Assembly: GCA_002699585.1 (NCBI GenBank)
Contig: PABP01000021.1
Location: 62,001-126,000 of the forward strand
From: Anaerolineaceae bacterium
Lineage (GTDB): Bacteria > Chloroflexota > Anaerolineae > Aggregatilineales > Phototrophicaceae
DNA length: 64,000 nt
Direction: 5' to 3'
Shown: piece after piece, positions 8,338 to 17,924 of the stretch
Layout: every line of letters starts with the position of its first letter
Position numbering within the stretch: the stretch's first letter is position 1
Position numbers and translations under genes: made by a program
The notes under the pieces: model-generated
What the model saw: the letters and a program-made list of their open reading frames with translations, nothing else
What the model was told of the DNA's origin: nothing
Databases searched by the model: none

Positions 8338-8895
8338 ATGCATACATTTCAGCCACTAAAATTGCCAGGTGCTTTCTTAATTACATTTGAACCTATTGGT
8401 GATAATCGTGGGTACTTTGTAGAAACGTATCGCAAAGATCTGTACAAAGAGCATGGCCTGGTGACAGATTGGGTACAGGAAAATCAATCGTTATCCAGTC
8501 AAAAGGGCACCGTCCGCGGGTTGCATTTCCAGCTTCCGCCCCATACGGAGACGAAGCTCGTGCGTGTGCTGCAAGGCGTTGCGCTGGATGTCATCGTTGA
8601 TTTGCGTGCAGATTCCCCTACCTATGGCCAGTACGAAGCTGTCGAACTCAGCCCGGATAACCATCGTATGCTCTATATCCCCAAGGGCTTTGGGCATGGA
8701 TTTTGCACACTCACAGAAGATATGGTGATTTCTTACAAAGTGGATGCTTTTTATGCGTCTGGATCTGCGTCGGGCATCATCTGGAATGATCCCGATATTG
8801 GCATTGATTGGCCAGTGACAGACCCTATCATGTCAGAGCGTGATAAAGGGTTGGGCAGCTTTGCCGCGTTTGAGTCACCCTTCAAAATGCCTTAG
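8338..8895 (+). CDS. rfbC: dTDP-4-dehydrorhamnose 3,5-epimerase
   Basis: Epimerises carbons 3 and 5 of dTDP-4-dehydro-6-deoxyglucose on the way to dTDP-L-rhamnose (or a related deoxysugar). The 185-residue length and cupin fold pattern fit RmlC. Catalytic His is H63 in RGLHFQ, with K73 and the acid Y133 in ISYKVDAFY; GFGHGF at 118-122 is the usual second signature. None of the other rml genes is adjacent, so it probably works with genes elsewhere; the two GT2 glycosyltransferases near 29 kb could use such sugars. It converges with the deoxynucleoside kinase gene with only 20 bases between stops and no visible terminator. Confidence 0.93.
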   Translation: MHTFQPLKLPGAFLITFEPIGDNRGYFVETYRKDLYKEHGLVTDWVQENQSLSSQKGTVRGLHFQLPPHTETKLVRVLQGVALDVIVDLRADSPTYGQYEAVELSPDNHRMLYIPKGFGHGFCTLTEDMVISYKVDAFYASGSASGIIWNDPDIGIDWPVTDPIMSERDKGLGSFAAFESPFKMP

Positions 8896-8915
8896 GATTT
8901 GTTCGCTCTATGGCT

Positions 8916-9551
8916 TTACAGGAGCCGGCGGGTCATTGGGAATGTTGACTCGATCTGCTCAATGATGTACTGGAAGTCTTCTGTCTTGTGCTGGAAGTCC
9001 AGATCGTCAACAGGCAGCCGGAGCACAGGGCACACACTCCAGTCGGAGATCCAATCCTCGTATAGGAGGTTTAGCTGTTCCAGATAGCTGCGCGCAATAT
9101 CCTGTTCAAACTCGCGTCCGCGCTTTTTGATGTGTGACTTTAGCGTATCTACGCTGGCTTGCAGGTAAATCATCAGGTCGGGTGGGGGTAAGAAAGCGGC
9201 AATCGCCAAATAAAGCCGACGATAGGCGTCATAATCCCGATGCGACATATGCCCACGATTGAATAAGTTGCAGGCGAAAATTTCCGCATCTTCGTAAACT
9301 GTACGATCCTGCACGACGCTGCCGGGATGATCAAAGAGTTGGCGGTGATGCTCTAGCCGTTTGCCCAGGAAGAAAACCTGGGAGTGAAAGCTCCAACGCT
9401 CCATATCATTGTAAAAATCAGCCAGATATGGATTCTCCGTATTGGCTTCGTAGAACGGCTCCCAACCGTAATGCTTGGATAGCATACGGGTGAGGGTACT
9501 CTTACCAACGCCAATATTCCCTGCAACAGCAACAAAAAGATTCTGACTCAT
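8916..9551 (-). CDS. Deoxynucleoside kinase (dAdo/dGuo/dCyd kinase family)
   Basis: Phosphorylates deoxynucleosides to monophosphates in nucleotide salvage. The 211-residue protein has the P-loop GNIGVGKST (11-19), the substrate-binding acid and aromatic region WSFHSQVFFLGKRL, the DRTVYED motif of the family near residue 82, and the lid KKRGREFEQDI with its arginines. The family (Dck/Dgk, dNK) is sure; which base it prefers is not visible. It is transcribed toward rfbC. Confidence 0.92.
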   Translation of the reverse strand: MSQNLFVAVAGNIGVGKSTLTRMLSKHYGWEPFYEANTENPYLADFYNDMERWSFHSQVFFLGKRLEHHRQLFDHPGSVVQDRTVYEDAEIFACNLFNRGHMSHRDYDAYRRLYLAIAAFLPPPDLMIYLQASVDTLKSHIKKRGREFEQDIARSYLEQLNLLYEDWISDWSVCPVLRLPVDDLDFQHKTEDFQYIIEQIESTFPMTRRLL

Positions 9552-9641
9552 GCGGGTTGAACTCTGATAGGTAGGCTAATCGACAGACTTAAATCTAATC
9601 ATAGTTAAAAATAGAACACCCGCAACTCAAGGACGTTGCTT

Positions 9642-10355
9642 TTATCCTGCAATCGCAGTCAAGACTAGTTCAACCTCATCCAGCACGGCAAAGTTCCCGG
9701 TTTCATCTTCATACGCCAATGTGACTTGGACCGGGCCAGTGCGGTTATCGGTCAACAAATCGACTTGCCAGGGTATTTCATCGAGTTTATTAGGATAGTC
9801 AACTGCCGCAGTCGTCCGGCTGATTTCTTCTTCGCCCATTGACAGCGTGACAATAATTTCCTGAATACCTGGGCCGGATACAATGCCAAACACGGGTATT
9901 TGCTCCCCGCCGGCTGTGTCATTATTGGTTGGTTGTAGGATCAACCCATAGTGGTCGTTGGGACGGTTACTGATAGGGGAGAGAACGGCAGAGGCCAAGT
10001 CTAGCTCGGCAAATGTCTCGCCATCGCTCACTGATGCGATGATGGTGATTTCTGTAGGATCACCCGTGTAGGCATGGGGCAGTTGGACGTCCCATTGACC
10101 GTCAATCGGTGTAACTGTTGATTCGGCGATGATGTCGCCATTCCCTGTGATGACTTGAATTTGAAAGGCATCATTCATGCTGTCATTGGTGGTTCCGGCA
10201 ACGTAAATTGTGCCCGAATAGATGACAGTGCCGATACGCGGCGACTCAATCGTGACAAAAGTCTCGAATGTGTTGGTAGGTTGTGTGGCAGAGGGTGTTG
10301 ATGTGCAAGCAGCAGCCAACAACAGAGCCAAAACGCCTAATATTGATCGCAACAC
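9642..10355 (-). CDS. Lipoprotein with Gmad2/Ig-like beta domains
   Basis: A 237-residue lipoprotein. A GTG start at 10355 is chosen because it lies one base after the stop of the upstream small gene, has AGGA about 9 bases before it, and opens a clean lipoprotein signal (LRSILGVLALLLAAAC, lipobox LAAAC, lipid Cys at about 17). A longer ATG frame would overlap the upstream gene by 89 bases and add a hydrophilic leader that spoils the signal. The mature part has two beta-sandwich-like segments; the first (SPRIGTVIYSGTIYVAGTTN) resembles Gmad2 domains. Its role is unknown. The one-base gap implies translational coupling with the small gene. Confidence 0.78.
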   Translation of the reverse strand: MLRSILGVLALLLAAACTSTPSATQPTNTFETFVTIESPRIGTVIYSGTIYVAGTTNDSMNDAFQIQVITGNGDIIAESTVTPIDGQWDVQLPHAYTGDPTEITIIASVSDGETFAELDLASAVLSPISNRPNDHYGLILQPTNNDTAGGEQIPVFGIVSGPGIQEIIVTLSMGEEEISRTTAAVDYPNKLDEIPWQVDLLTDNRTGPVQVTLAYEDETGNFAVLDEVELVLTAIAG

Positions 10356-10356
10356 G

Positions 10357-10635
10357 CTAAGAGTCCTTTGCCAGCGATTGCTGCTCGACGTATTTTGCTG
10401 CAAAGCGTATTTTTTTGATTGTGTTCTCGTTGGATTGCAAAGCAATATCCAGGATGACCTTCAATTCATCCGGGTTGAGGTCTTCTTTGTTTTCGATCAT
10501 GTTGATGAGCATCGTTATTGAGCTATGAACCACACCCGCAGAACTGATCGCATCGTATTGCCATTGGCCTACAAAGCGGTCGAAAGGTGTGTTCTTATAC
10601 TTCTCTTTCAACATTTCTTCATATTCATCTGTCAT
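10357..10635 (-). CDS. Small helical protein, unknown
   Basis: A 92-residue, mostly helical and charged cytoplasmic protein beginning MTDEYEEMLKEKYKN. The ATG at 10635 has GGGA at 8 bases, whereas an earlier in-frame ATG at 10668 has no ribosome site. No known domain is recognised and there is no membrane segment. It is translationally coupled to the lipoprotein gene that starts one base after its stop, so the two products may act together. Confidence 0.7.
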   Translation of the reverse strand: MTDEYEEMLKEKYKNTPFDRFVGQWQYDAISSAGVVHSSITMLINMIENKEDLNPDELKVILDIALQSNENTIKKIRFAAKYVEQQSLAKDS

Positions 10636-10743
10636 ATTAATTCCCGACACTAGAGACTGTACCATCATACCATATGACGATCACAATCCCTACGATTGAG
10701 GGCTAGACACAATGCCTCAAATATCATGCTGATTTCTGTAAAA

Positions 10744-11907
10744 CTAGCCTAGTTTAGCCAATTTGTGCATCGCTTCTTCCAGGATTTCATCGCGCTTACA
10801 ATACGTAAAACGCACATGGTTATGCGCAATAGACTGATGTTCTGGACAGAAAAACGCTGATGGAGGAATACAGGCCACGCCTGCTTCGGTGATGAGATGC
10901 TTGGTAAAAGCAACATCGTCACCATCGAACAAATCACTGAAGTCCGCCATGATGTAGAAAGCGCCTTCTGGCTCGGAAATCTTAAAACCAGCATTTATCA
11001 GGGCATCAGATAGCATCTGACGCTTACGAGTATACATCGCTTGATAGTCATCATAGTAAGATTGCCCCAATTCCAGCGCTTTTACGACGCCCCATTGCCC
11101 AGGGTGATTGACCGCGAAGCTGATGTTCTGCCTAATGCGCCATGCCCCTGTGACCAAGTCTGGGTGCCCCATAACCCAGCCGACTTTCCAGCCTGTGACG
11201 CTGAACGTTTTGGCGGCACTGCTGACAGTCAGCGTGCGCTCGAACATACCGGGCAGCGTGGAAATGGGCACATGCTTGGCATCACCATACGTGAGATGCT
11301 CATATACTTCATCGGCGATGACAATTGCGTCGTATTTTTGGCATAGCTCAGCGATGAGCGCTAGTTCCTCCTGATCGAAGACGCGCCCGGTGGGGTTATG
11401 GGGCGTGTTGATGATGATCGCCCGCGTTTTGTCATTAAAAGCCGCGCGTAGTTCGGCTTCGTCAAAGCGCCATTCCGGCGGGCGCATGGGGACGAAGACG
11501 GGCTTGGCCCCGGCCCATTCTACTGCCGGCAGGTAAATATCGAAGTATGGCTCAATCAAGATGACTTCGTCGCCAGGGTTCACAACGCCCAATACGGCTG
11601 AATAAATGCCCTCAGAAGCGCCTGCTGAAGCAATGACACCCGTCTCCCAGTCAATCGGCAGGCCATAATGATCCTGTGCATGTTTGGCGACCGCTTGCTT
11701 AAATTCTGGGATGCCCACACCTGGTGGGTATTGGTTGCCGATACCTGTTCGGATGGCGTCCATAGCCGCTTCTAGCATGACTTTGGGTCCGTCGAAATCT
11801 GGCCGCCCCTGGCTGAGGTTCAGCGCGTTGTGCTGCTGGGCGAGGGTATTAATTTCAGAAAAAATGGTCGTACCAAAGGGCGCGACTCTATCGGCATAAG
11901 TTGGCAT
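10744..11907 (-). CDS. Pyridoxal-phosphate aminotransferase, class I/II
   Basis: A 387-residue fold-type I aminotransferase. K233 in SSAAKTFSVTGWKVGW carries the cofactor; N171 (NTPHNPTG), D199 and Y202 (DEVYEH) bind it, and an Arg near the C-terminus (VRFTYCK) would bind the substrate carboxylate. The N-terminal ALNLSQGRPDFDGP and the SSAAKTFSVTGWK block are like kynurenine/glutamine aminotransferases and methionine aminotransferase (YbdL/KAT class) more than classic aspartate aminotransferase. It moves an amino group between an amino acid and a 2-oxoacid; exact substrate is not visible. It stands alone on the minus strand. Confidence 0.9.
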   Translation of the reverse strand: MPTYADRVAPFGTTIFSEINTLAQQHNALNLSQGRPDFDGPKVMLEAAMDAIRTGIGNQYPPGVGIPEFKQAVAKHAQDHYGLPIDWETGVIASAGASEGIYSAVLGVVNPGDEVILIEPYFDIYLPAVEWAGAKPVFVPMRPPEWRFDEAELRAAFNDKTRAIIINTPHNPTGRVFDQEELALIAELCQKYDAIVIADEVYEHLTYGDAKHVPISTLPGMFERTLTVSSAAKTFSVTGWKVGWVMGHPDLVTGAWRIRQNISFAVNHPGQWGVVKALELGQSYYDDYQAMYTRKRQMLSDALINAGFKISEPEGAFYIMADFSDLFDGDDVAFTKHLITEAGVACIPPSAFFCPEHQSIAHNHVRFTYCKRDEILEEAMHKLAKLG

Positions 11908-12147
11908 TGAACAAGACTCCTGTTACGATAATAGCCGTATTGTAACAAGGGTTGTCATCTATTGGCATTAGCCTGTGATGTCCAATTTTGTATAAGGTCA
12001 CTTTGGACCCATTGCGACGATCATCACAGTTGCTTGGTTTGCCCAAATTTGATGATAATTCGGTGAAACTGTGCGACACCAGGGTATTTCGCACGTATAG
12101 CTTATTGACTGATGATGATGACAATATCCCTTTAGTGAGGTGCAGTC

Positions 12148-13116
12148 ATGACCACCCACGACGAAAACATGCCAGAACAAAACATGCCAGAAGACGAAAA
12201 CATCGAAGAAAATGAAACGAATAGTGCTCAAGTCGTTGACGAACCTGTGACCTCTGAGCACGCTGAAGACAGTGTCAGTGAAGAACTACCTGATGAAGGC
12301 TCTGACGTAGATGTAGCCGAAACACCCAAAGCCCAAATTCCCGTTGAAGCTGAAACCGAAGCCGAACCAGATAGCGATTCAACCAGCAAATTCCCGCCTG
12401 GGCATCTGGATGTCGCCTCTAAAGTGCGTGAACCCAATGAGCAGGAAAAAATCGTCGGTAGTATATTGGATGAGTTCGAGAAGATTGACGAGGTCGCTGG
12501 TGAAACGGGCTTTAAGCTAGAATCTGCCATTGCCAAAGAAGAAATTTTGCAGGGTGACGATGCTGACGAGCAACCCTCAACTGAGGATGTCGCACCCGAT
12601 AAACCCGTCTGGAAGACTGAAGCGGAACAGCGTTACGAAGCCCAGCAGGCGCGTAAGCAGCGTATGCTGGAAGAACGCCGTAAGCTCGATGAGGAACGTC
12701 GGCAGAAGCAGCAAGCCTACAAAGCACGACTGAAAGCAGATCGTGAAGCCTACGAAGCTGAGTTACTCCAGAAAAAGGCGGATGAAAAAGCGCGTCTGAT
12801 TGCAGAACGTGAGGCGGCTGATGCGCGCCTGCGGGCTGAGCGCGAAGCCAAACGTCGCGCACGTGAGCAGTACGAAGCTCAACAGAGTGGTCACGTCATC
12901 GATGACAACTACAGTCCCGAAACAATAGAGGATACAGAATCACCAGATGTTGAGGCTCCAGCAGTGGGAATCCCGGAGCAGCAACCTACACCTCCAGCAA
13001 AGCCGCCACAGGGTGAGTCGCCACAGGCCAAGCCACCCTCAGCCCGTGAACGCGAAGCGGTAAATCGTCTCGGCAAGCCGCCTAGCGATGACGAATCGGA
13101 TGATGAGAGCGAGTAA
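12148..13116 (+). CDS. Acidic coiled-coil protein, unknown
   Basis: A 322-residue soluble protein with strongly uneven composition. Residues 1-150 are very acidic (Glu/Asp-rich, no hydrophobic core); about 155-245 form an Arg/Lys/Glu/Gln-rich single helix or coiled coil (QRMLEERRKLDEERRQKQQA); 265-322 is Pro-rich and ends in DDESDDESE. It has no signal peptide or membrane helix. GAGGTG precedes the ATG. Such proteins are often scaffolds or nucleic-acid or envelope linkers; no family is recognised. It shares a bidirectional terminator with acnA. Confidence 0.75.
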   Translation: MTTHDENMPEQNMPEDENIEENETNSAQVVDEPVTSEHAEDSVSEELPDEGSDVDVAETPKAQIPVEAETEAEPDSDSTSKFPPGHLDVASKVREPNEQEKIVGSILDEFEKIDEVAGETGFKLESAIAKEEILQGDDADEQPSTEDVAPDKPVWKTEAEQRYEAQQARKQRMLEERRKLDEERRQKQQAYKARLKADREAYEAELLQKKADEKARLIAEREAADARLRAEREAKRRAREQYEAQQSGHVIDDNYSPETIEDTESPDVEAPAVGIPEQQPTPPAKPPQGESPQAKPPSAREREAVNRLGKPPSDDESDDESE

Positions 13117-13120
13117 GCAA

Positions 13121-13151
13121 AAAAGGCACTTCCAAATCGGAAGTGCCTTTT
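13121..13151. terminator. Bidirectional terminator between convergent genes
   Basis: AAAAGGCACTTCC and GGAAGTGCCTTTT form a perfect 13-bp stem with a 5-base loop. A-tract and T-tract on both sides let it work for the coiled-coil gene (plus) and acnA (minus). Confidence 0.93.
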
Positions 13152-13175
13152 GAATGACTCTGAAATTGTTGCAAC

Positions 13176-15884
13176 TTACTGCTTGACGAAACCGCGCAGC
13201 ACAGTCTGCAAAATACCACCATTCTTGTAGTATTCTACCTCGACCGGGCTGTCCAGGCGCACGACTGTCTTGAAGGTCTTGACTGTGCCGTCTTCGCTGG
13301 TGGCTGTGACGTCCAGTGTTTGTAGTGGCTTGAGGTCATCCGACACATGAATGTCGAATGTCTCATGGCCCGTGAGGCCCAGAGTTTGCCAATTCTGACC
13401 GTCTTCGAAGACTAGTGGCAGCACGCCCATCATGACCAGATTGCTACGGTGGATACGTTCGTAGCTTTCCGCGATGACGGCGCGTACACCCAGCAGCAGC
13501 GTACCTTTAGCTGCCCAGTCGCGACTGGAACCCATACCGTAGTCTTTGCCTGCCAAAATGATCAGATCGGTGCCATCTTTCTGGTATTTCATGGAAGCAT
13601 CGTAGATGGTCGTTTCTTCCATTTCCGGCAGATAGTAGGTCACGCCACCTTCGCTGCCCGGAACGAGCAAGTTACGTAGGCGCACATTGGCGAAGGTCCC
13701 GCGCGTCATGACTTGGTCATTACCACGGCGTGCGCCGTAGCTGTTGAACAGGCGCCGCTCAATGCCCTTTGCAGTCAGGTATTCACCTGCGGGGCTATTA
13801 GTCGCAATCGGGCCAGCCGGTGAGATATGGTCGGTTGTGATGCTGTCGCCGCCCAGGACCAGTACACGCGCGTCCTTGATGGGCTGCAATGCTTCCGGCT
13901 CCAGCGGCATATCGACGAAGAAGGGCGGTTCCTGCACGTAGGTGCTGGTATCGGTCCACTCGTAGACTGCTTCGTCTGTACTGGCTATGGCATTCCAGGC
14001 TTCGTTGCCATCGTACACGTTGCCATACTGTTCCAGGAACATATTGGCTGTGAGCGAACTCTGGACAACGTCAACGACTTCCTGCTGGGTCGGCCAGATA
14101 TCACGCAAATAGACTGGCTCGCCATCTTTGCCGATACCGAGTGGCTCGGTATTCAGGTCGATGTCGACTGTACCAGCCAGGGCGTAAGCTACCACCAGCG
14201 GTGGGGATGCCAGATAGTTGGCGCGGACATCCGGGCTAATGCGGCCACCGAAGTTACGGTTACCACTCAGGACGCTTGTGGCGACCAGGTCAGACTCATT
14301 GATGACTTCGCGCACAGGCTCAGGGATCGGGCCGCTGTTACCGATACAGGTCGTGCAGCCATAACCAACCGTATAGAAACCGAGTTCTTCAAGGTAAGGC
14401 GTCAGACCTGCTTTGTTGTAGTACTCGGTGACGACTTTGGACCCAGGAGCCAGGCTTGTCTTGACATAAGGTTTGCGCGTCAAACCCTTTTCGACAGCAT
14501 TCTTGGCCAGCAAACCCGCAGCGACCATCACGGAGGGGTTGCTGGTGTTGGTGCAGCTCGTAATGGCTGCGATGACGACCGCGCCATGCGCCATTTCTGC
14601 ACTGCTGCCGTTGTCCTTGTAAACGCCCTTGTTATCGAGCTGATTATCAGGAATTTCCAGGCCTTGCGGGCCAACTGGGGCGCGCAGCGTCTTTTGGAAC
14701 GTTTCTTTCATATCGCGCAGCAGAATGCGATCTTGCGGTCGCAGCGGACCAGCCATGCTCGGTTCCACTGTGCTCAGGTCCAATTCCAGGCTGTCGATGT
14801 ATTCGGGATCGGGTGTTTCGTTGGTGCGGAACAGACCTTGTTCCGTGTAATAGCGCTTGACCAGCTCAATCTGTGCTTCATCACGCCCGGTACGGCGCAT
14901 GTAGTTGAGTGTTTCCTCGTCTACCGGGAAGAAGCCCATTGTCGCGCCATATTCTGGGGCCATGTTGGCCAATGTTGCGCGGTCGGGGAGGGTCATGTTG
15001 CTCAGGCCCGTGCCGTAGAACTCCACGAATTTGCCGACGACGCCTTTCTTACGCAGCATCTGGGTCACAGCTAACACGAGGTCCGTAGCAGTCGCGCCTT
15101 CCGGCAGGCTGCCGATCATCTTGAAGCCGATGACTTCCGGCATCAGCATGTAGATCGGTTGGCCCAGCATAGCGGCTTCGGCTTCAATACCACCGACACC
15201 CCAGCCGAGTACGCCCAGGCCGTTAATCATGGTCGTGTGGCTATCTGTACCAACCAGCGTATCCGGCAGGGCAACTTTGCCTTCGCCATTGGGATCATCA
15301 AATAGCTGGACGCCTTTTGCCAGGAATTCCAAGTTCACTTGATGGACGATACCGGTGGCCGGGGGCACGACTTTGAAATTGTCGAATGCCTTCTGGCCCC
15401 AATGTAGGAACTCATAGCGCTCGGCGTTGCGTTCAAATTCAAACTGGCTGTTGAGCAAAATCGCGTCATCGCGGCCAAAGACATCCACCTGCACCGAGTG
15501 GTCAATGACCATGTCGACCGGGATAATCGGATTGACTTTTGCCGGGTCGCCACCCATGCGCAACATGGCACTGCGTAGCGCGGCCAGGTCGACAACGGCG
15601 GGGACGCCTGTGAAGTCCTGCATCACGACGCGCGCTGGTTTAAACGGAATTTCAACAGCTTCGTAGGTTTCTTTGCTCCAACTGGCGATGTTACGGACGT
15701 CGTCTTCTGAAACCTGAACGCCATCAACATTGCGGAGGGCATTTTCCAGCAGAATCTTGATGCTGAAGGGCAACTTCTCAACGTTGCCAATACCTTGCTC
15801 GATCAATGCATCGAGGCGGTAAATGGCAGCCGAACCGTTGCCGGTGTCAAATGTGCTGCGTGCACCAAAGGGGTCATTGCTCAT
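13176..15884 (-). CDS. acnA: Aconitate hydratase
   Basis: Interconverts citrate and isocitrate through cis-aconitate with a [4Fe-4S] cluster. The 902 residues match AcnA/IRP-type aconitases. Cluster Cys lie in [10 protein letters not shown] (about 437) and [11 protein letters not shown] (about 503 and 506). Substrate motifs include [21 protein letters not shown] in the first half and the swivelling domain with [16 protein letters not shown] near residue 765. It is cytoplasmic and monocistronic with its own terminator. With korAB nearby it supports a citric acid cycle that uses a ferredoxin-linked 2-oxoglutarate step. Confidence 0.97.
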   Translation of the reverse strand: MSNDPFGARSTFDTGNGSAAIYRLDALIEQGIGNVEKLPFSIKILLENALRNVDGVQVSEDDVRNIASWSKETYEAVEIPFKPARVVMQDFTGVPAVVDLAALRSAMLRMGGDPAKVNPIIPVDMVIDHSVQVDVFGRDDAILLNSQFEFERNAERYEFLHWGQKAFDNFKVVPPATGIVHQVNLEFLAKGVQLFDDPNGEGKVALPDTLVGTDSHTTMINGLGVLGWGVGGIEAEAAMLGQPIYMLMPEVIGFKMIGSLPEGATATDLVLAVTQMLRKKGVVGKFVEFYGTGLSNMTLPDRATLANMAPEYGATMGFFPVDEETLNYMRRTGRDEAQIELVKRYYTEQGLFRTNETPDPEYIDSLELDLSTVEPSMAGPLRPQDRILLRDMKETFQKTLRAPVGPQGLEIPDNQLDNKGVYKDNGSSAEMAHGAVVIAAITSCTNTSNPSVMVAAGLLAKNAVEKGLTRKPYVKTSLAPGSKVVTEYYNKAGLTPYLEELGFYTVGYGCTTCIGNSGPIPEPVREVINESDLVATSVLSGNRNFGGRISPDVRANYLASPPLVVAYALAGTVDIDLNTEPLGIGKDGEPVYLRDIWPTQQEVVDVVQSSLTANMFLEQYGNVYDGNEAWNAIASTDEAVYEWTDTSTYVQEPPFFVDMPLEPEALQPIKDARVLVLGGDSITTDHISPAGPIATNSPAGEYLTAKGIERRLFNSYGARRGNDQVMTRGTFANVRLRNLLVPGSEGGVTYYLPEMEETTIYDASMKYQKDGTDLIILAGKDYGMGSSRDWAAKGTLLLGVRAVIAESYERIHRSNLVMMGVLPLVFEDGQNWQTLGLTGHETFDIHVSDDLKPLQTLDVTATSEDGTVKTFKTVVRLDSPVEVEYYKNGGILQTVLRGFVKQ

Positions 15885-16059
15885 AATCAGTCCTTTACGA
15901 TGTGTCTCTTACGATCTAATGACGTGTAAAAAGGCATATAGAGATCGCTTTGCCAGGGTTTAATGGTGTGGATTGAGAACTTGTGAAGTCGTTCTGGCTC
16001 CTGATTGTACCGAAAGACGGTGCAATATGTGAGGTGTTGTTGCGAACCATTTGCGTTAA

Positions 16060-16833
16060 CTAGGGCTTTTTGCCAGCGATAATAATGTAACGATGCTGGA
16101 AAGTGGCTTCTGGTTGGCCCAAATCGCGCGGCTCAAACCAGGCGGCAACGCCCTCTGATGCTTCATTGAGCATGGTTTCTAATTCTGCAACGACCTCATC
16201 AGAACAATCCTGTGTCTGGCACCAATCATAAAATGATTTGCGCTTGGCTGTTGATTCCACATGATCGACGTTCAGGCCAGCCGCCTCAAACTTGGCTTGC
16301 CACTCACCAAGATTGTAATTGCGATTGTGACTGGGATCGCGCAGGGTCTCAAAGGCATCAATCGTACGCGCATCAGTGTCTTCATCCGGGACCAACTGAT
16401 CTTGCACCAGGAACGTGCCGCCTGGCTTCAATACACGGGCTGCTTCATTGATGAATGCCTGAATGTTGGGGAAGTGGTGCGGTGCAATGCGGCATGTCAC
16501 CAAATCAAACGTATTGTCCTCAAACGGCAAATTCTCAGAATCCGCTTCTTTGAATTCAATATTGGTAATGCCTAGTTTTTCGATATTGGCCTGTGCCGCT
16601 GCTAGCATATCCGTTGATATATCGCTGGCGATGACATGCCGCACATGTGGTGCGAATGTGCGTGCCGTATGGCCGCCGCCTGTGGCGATGTCTAAAATGA
16701 GCCAATCTGATTGCGGATTGGCAATCTCGACCAGCTTCTCTAGATCTGATCCCTGGGAATGGGTTGTGCTCGTAACGTAACCTTCTGCAAATTGGCTAAA
16801 GCGACTTTTTGATAAAGTTTTTTTGTCTGTCAT
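16060..16833 (-). CDS. Class I SAM-dependent methyltransferase
   Basis: A 257-residue methyltransferase of the UbiE/Methyltransf_11 type. The ATG at 16833 is chosen because AGGAGG lies 7 bases upstream; a longer frame from 16875 has no ribosome site. The SAM-binding motif is LDIATGGGHTARTFAPH (about 54-70), followed by ASDIS, the motif II/III region ADSENLPFEDNTFDLVTCRIAPHHF, and VLKPGGTFLVQDQL. The HHF after the core is common in small-molecule methylases. The substrate is unknown. It is divergent from a LysR regulator with 108 bases between, a layout in which the regulator often controls its neighbour. Confidence 0.9.
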   Translation of the reverse strand: MTDKKTLSKSRFSQFAEGYVTSTTHSQGSDLEKLVEIANPQSDWLILDIATGGGHTARTFAPHVRHVIASDISTDMLAAAQANIEKLGITNIEFKEADSENLPFEDNTFDLVTCRIAPHHFPNIQAFINEAARVLKPGGTFLVQDQLVPDEDTDARTIDAFETLRDPSHNRNYNLGEWQAKFEAAGLNVDHVESTAKRKSFYDWCQTQDCSDEVVAELETMLNEASEGVAAWFEPRDLGQPEATFQHRYIIIAGKKP

Positions 16834-16897
16834 AAGCGCCTCCTTTTTTTGAATGATGCTTATAGGATACGACAATTGTGCATATAAATTCCAGTGA

Positions 16898-16918
16898 TTA
16901 TACTAACCCTTAGGATAA
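16898..16918. promoter_or_regulatory. Candidate LysR operator in divergent promoter region
   Basis: Imperfect palindrome TTATACTAA-CCC-TTAGGATAA (8 of 9 pairs match) between the methyltransferase and the LysR-type gene. LysR proteins commonly bind such sites between divergent genes. The exact T-N11-A spacing is not met. Confidence 0.35.
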
Positions 16919-16941
16919 ATATTTTTTATATAGGGCTGGCG

Positions 16942-17856
16942 ATGGAATTAGGTCAACTGGAAGCATTTGAACGAGTGGCGCGCGAGGGGAGCTTCACACG
17001 GGCGGCTGATGCCCTTGGCTTGACGCAGCCTGCAGTGAGCACACGTGTCAGTATGTTGGAAAGTGAGCTTGGTGGCCCACTGTTTGATAGGCGCGGCCGC
17101 CAATTGGTGTTGTCGCCATTGGGTGAGCGATTTTTGCCTTATGCCCAACGCATGTTGGCTGTGATGGCCGAAAGTCTGCACATGGTGGAGAACTTCCACG
17201 AGAATCGCCTTGGCGAAGTCAAAATTGCTGCGCCGACACCGCTATTGATTAGTTTTCTGATGGAGACGTTAACCACGTTCCGGGCAATCCATCCTACAAT
17301 TGACGTGCTCATACGAGAGCGAAATAAAACGACCATTTACGAATTGTTGCTGGACAACACCCTGACGCTGGGGCTGGTCAATGGCCCGGTATTTGACAAG
17401 CGCTTCCTGCATCTGGCGTCATTTCGGGACCCCATTATTCCCGTAGTCGGCGCAACCCACCCACTAGCGAAGTTGAATCGTCCCATCGGCATCGACGAAA
17501 TATATGCTTATACCATCTATCGCGTATCGATGTTCCCGCAGATGACGGCCTTTATGGATGAGTTGGTGGAAAATGGCAGGCAGGGCAGCGGTGGGGCGGT
17601 CATTGCGCTGCCGATGGTCATGGCACGTGAGCTGGTGATGACAGGCGAGGGCATCACATTTTTACCTCAGAGTTATGCTAAAGGGCCGATTGATAACAAT
17701 CGACTGGTGCCTCTAACTATCGAGGATGTGCAGATCTTATACAGCGAACCGATCCTTATTGCTGCCAAAAGTCGCAAGTTAGATGCCGTTCACAGCTTGT
17801 TTTGCGAGATATTAGTGACGTCTTGGAGACATCTGCTGGTTAAAACCGTTGTTTGA
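16942..17856 (+). CDS. LysR-family transcriptional regulator
   Basis: A 304-residue regulator. The ATG at 16942 (MELGQLEAFERVAREGSFTR) is the canonical LysR start; an upstream in-frame ATG at 16894 would overlap the likely operator and adds a hydrophobic tail not found in the family. Residues 1-60 form the winged helix-turn-helix (ADALGLTQPAVSTRVSMLES), followed by the linker helix and a periplasmic-binding-like effector domain (about 90-300). Its inducer is unknown. Divergence from the methyltransferase suggests that gene as a target, and self-repression is typical. Confidence 0.92.
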   Translation: MELGQLEAFERVAREGSFTRAADALGLTQPAVSTRVSMLESELGGPLFDRRGRQLVLSPLGERFLPYAQRMLAVMAESLHMVENFHENRLGEVKIAAPTPLLISFLMETLTTFRAIHPTIDVLIRERNKTTIYELLLDNTLTLGLVNGPVFDKRFLHLASFRDPIIPVVGATHPLAKLNRPIGIDEIYAYTIYRVSMFPQMTAFMDELVENGRQGSGGAVIALPMVMARELVMTGEGITFLPQSYAKGPIDNNRLVPLTIEDVQILYSEPILIAAKSRKLDAVHSLFCEILVTSWRHLLVKTVV

Positions 17857-17860
17857 AGTC

Positions 17861-17895
17861 TTGTGGACAGGTACACTCTTGTCCGTAGTGGACAA
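17861..17895. promoter_or_regulatory. Overlapping inverted repeats before the DsbA-like gene
   Basis: GGACA (17865-17869) can pair with TGTCC (17880-17884), and TTGTCC (17879-17884) can instead pair with GGACAA (17890-17895). The two stems share the middle arm, so only one can form. The site lies 30 bases before the DsbA-like start codon, right after the LysR stop. Confidence 0.35.
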
Positions 17896-17924
17896 AGTTG
17901 TTTCCCAGATGGAGTAACGAGAAT

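Noticed and set aside
13827-15074. 415-codon open frame on the plus strand
   Set aside because: It lies wholly antisense to acnA, whose protein is fully conserved; the frame has no ribosome site or recognisable domain and is a shadow.
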